From UBA7960 sp964348755 (GTDB taxonomy: Bacteria > Bacteroidota > Bacteroidia > Bacteroidales > UBA7960), in the NCBI GenBank assembly GCA_964348755.1, contig CAYGDW010000067.1, positions 1 to 15,056 of the forward strand: a DNA stretch of 15,056 bases, read 5' to 3'. The translations under genes and the position numbers were made by a program. Below, one piece after another: positions 14,827 to 15,056 of this stretch (position 1 is its first letter; every line of letters starts with the position of its first letter). The notes beneath the pieces were generated by a model. That model saw only the letters and a list, made by a program, of their open reading frames with translations. It searched no databases and was not told the DNA's origin.

Positions 14827-15056
14827 CAGAAGCGATTTTTGATTGTATGCGGACTTTTGCTGCTAATGGGCTCTGGCCTTTATGCGCAAACGATTCGTGT
14901 TACCGGTAGGGTTACCGATGCCGCTGATGGGTCAACCCTTCCGGGGGTTTCTGTAGTGGTAAGAGGAACTACTATTGGAACGGTTACCGACATCAACGGG
15001 CGGTATGAGATTAATGCTGCATCTGATGCGGTGCTTCAATTTTCTTTTATTGGAAT
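14827..15056 (+). CDS. SusC/RagA-family receptor, 5' part only, no visible ATG
   Basis: The frame encodes the N-terminus of a second TonB-dependent SusC-like receptor and runs off the window. After the signal-like KRFLIVCGLLLLMGSGLYAQ comes a carboxypeptidase-D regulatory-like domain (IRVTGRVTDAADGSTLPGV, then RGTTIGTVTDINGRYEI) that closely parallels the receptor at 6078. There is no in-frame ATG, GTG or TTG ahead of KR: the frame is open back to 14785 without a usual start. Where the paralogue reads ACATGAAGCGA, this one reads ACAGAAGCGA, as if the T of ATG had been lost. The first in-frame alternatives are TTG at 14839, which would give a signal peptide lacking its basic N-terminus, and ATG at 14866, which removes most of it. 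The gene may be disabled, start at a poor codon, or carry a sequencing error. Plug and barrel regions lie outside the window. Confidence 0.82.

Overview
The window looks like chromosomal DNA from a member of the phylum Bacteroidota (Bacteroidetes), probably environmental or anaerobic rather than a well-known gut strain. Four things support this: two SusC-type TonB-dependent receptors, three SusD-family surface lipoproteins, two C-terminal sorting domains of the type IX secretion system (T9SS), and a perfect match to the Bacteroidota vegetative promoter (TTTG, 19 nt, TAnnTTTG) before the first susC-like gene. I saw no tRNA, rRNA, CRISPR array, transposase or phage gene.

Layout. Positions 1-194 hold the edge of a dispersed palindromic repeat. 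A large minus-strand gene (195-3497) encodes a secreted lysyl-endopeptidase-like serine protease with adhesin-type modules and a T9SS signal. Next comes a 410-nt non-coding stretch with a long imperfect hairpin, then a short orphan T9SS sorting domain (3842-4231) that is probably the tail of a decayed gene. A SusD-like lipoprotein of the SusD-like_2 type lies on the minus strand (4271-5644) with no SusC partner of its own. Divergent from it is the central operon: SusC-like receptor (6078-9209), SusD/RagB lipoprotein (9228-10850), a SusE-position surface lipoprotein (10894-11679), and a strong bidirectional terminator (11731-11762). A convergent minus-strand gene (11841-12524) encodes a secreted MORN-repeat protein.

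After a roughly 138-nt palindromic element comes a second plus-strand group: another SusD-like_2 lipoprotein with a TTG start (12839-14191), a small lipocalin-like lipoprotein (14203-14592), and the 5' end of a second SusC-like gene (14827 onward). That gene has no visible ATG, apparently through loss of one T compared with its paralogue.

Together the genes describe cell-surface nutrient capture. SusC forms the TonB-driven outer-membrane channel, SusD lipoproteins act as substrate-binding lids, and accessory lipoproteins probably help to bind or present the ligand. No glycoside hydrolase, lyase, sulfatase or sigma/anti-sigma regulator is present, so the ligand cannot be named; the nearby secreted protease makes peptide or protein uptake as possible as glycan uptake. 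Most individual parts belong to known families. The least ordinary points are the two SusD-like_2 genes without an adjacent upstream SusC, the damaged-looking start codons in the second locus, and the large palindromic repeat.
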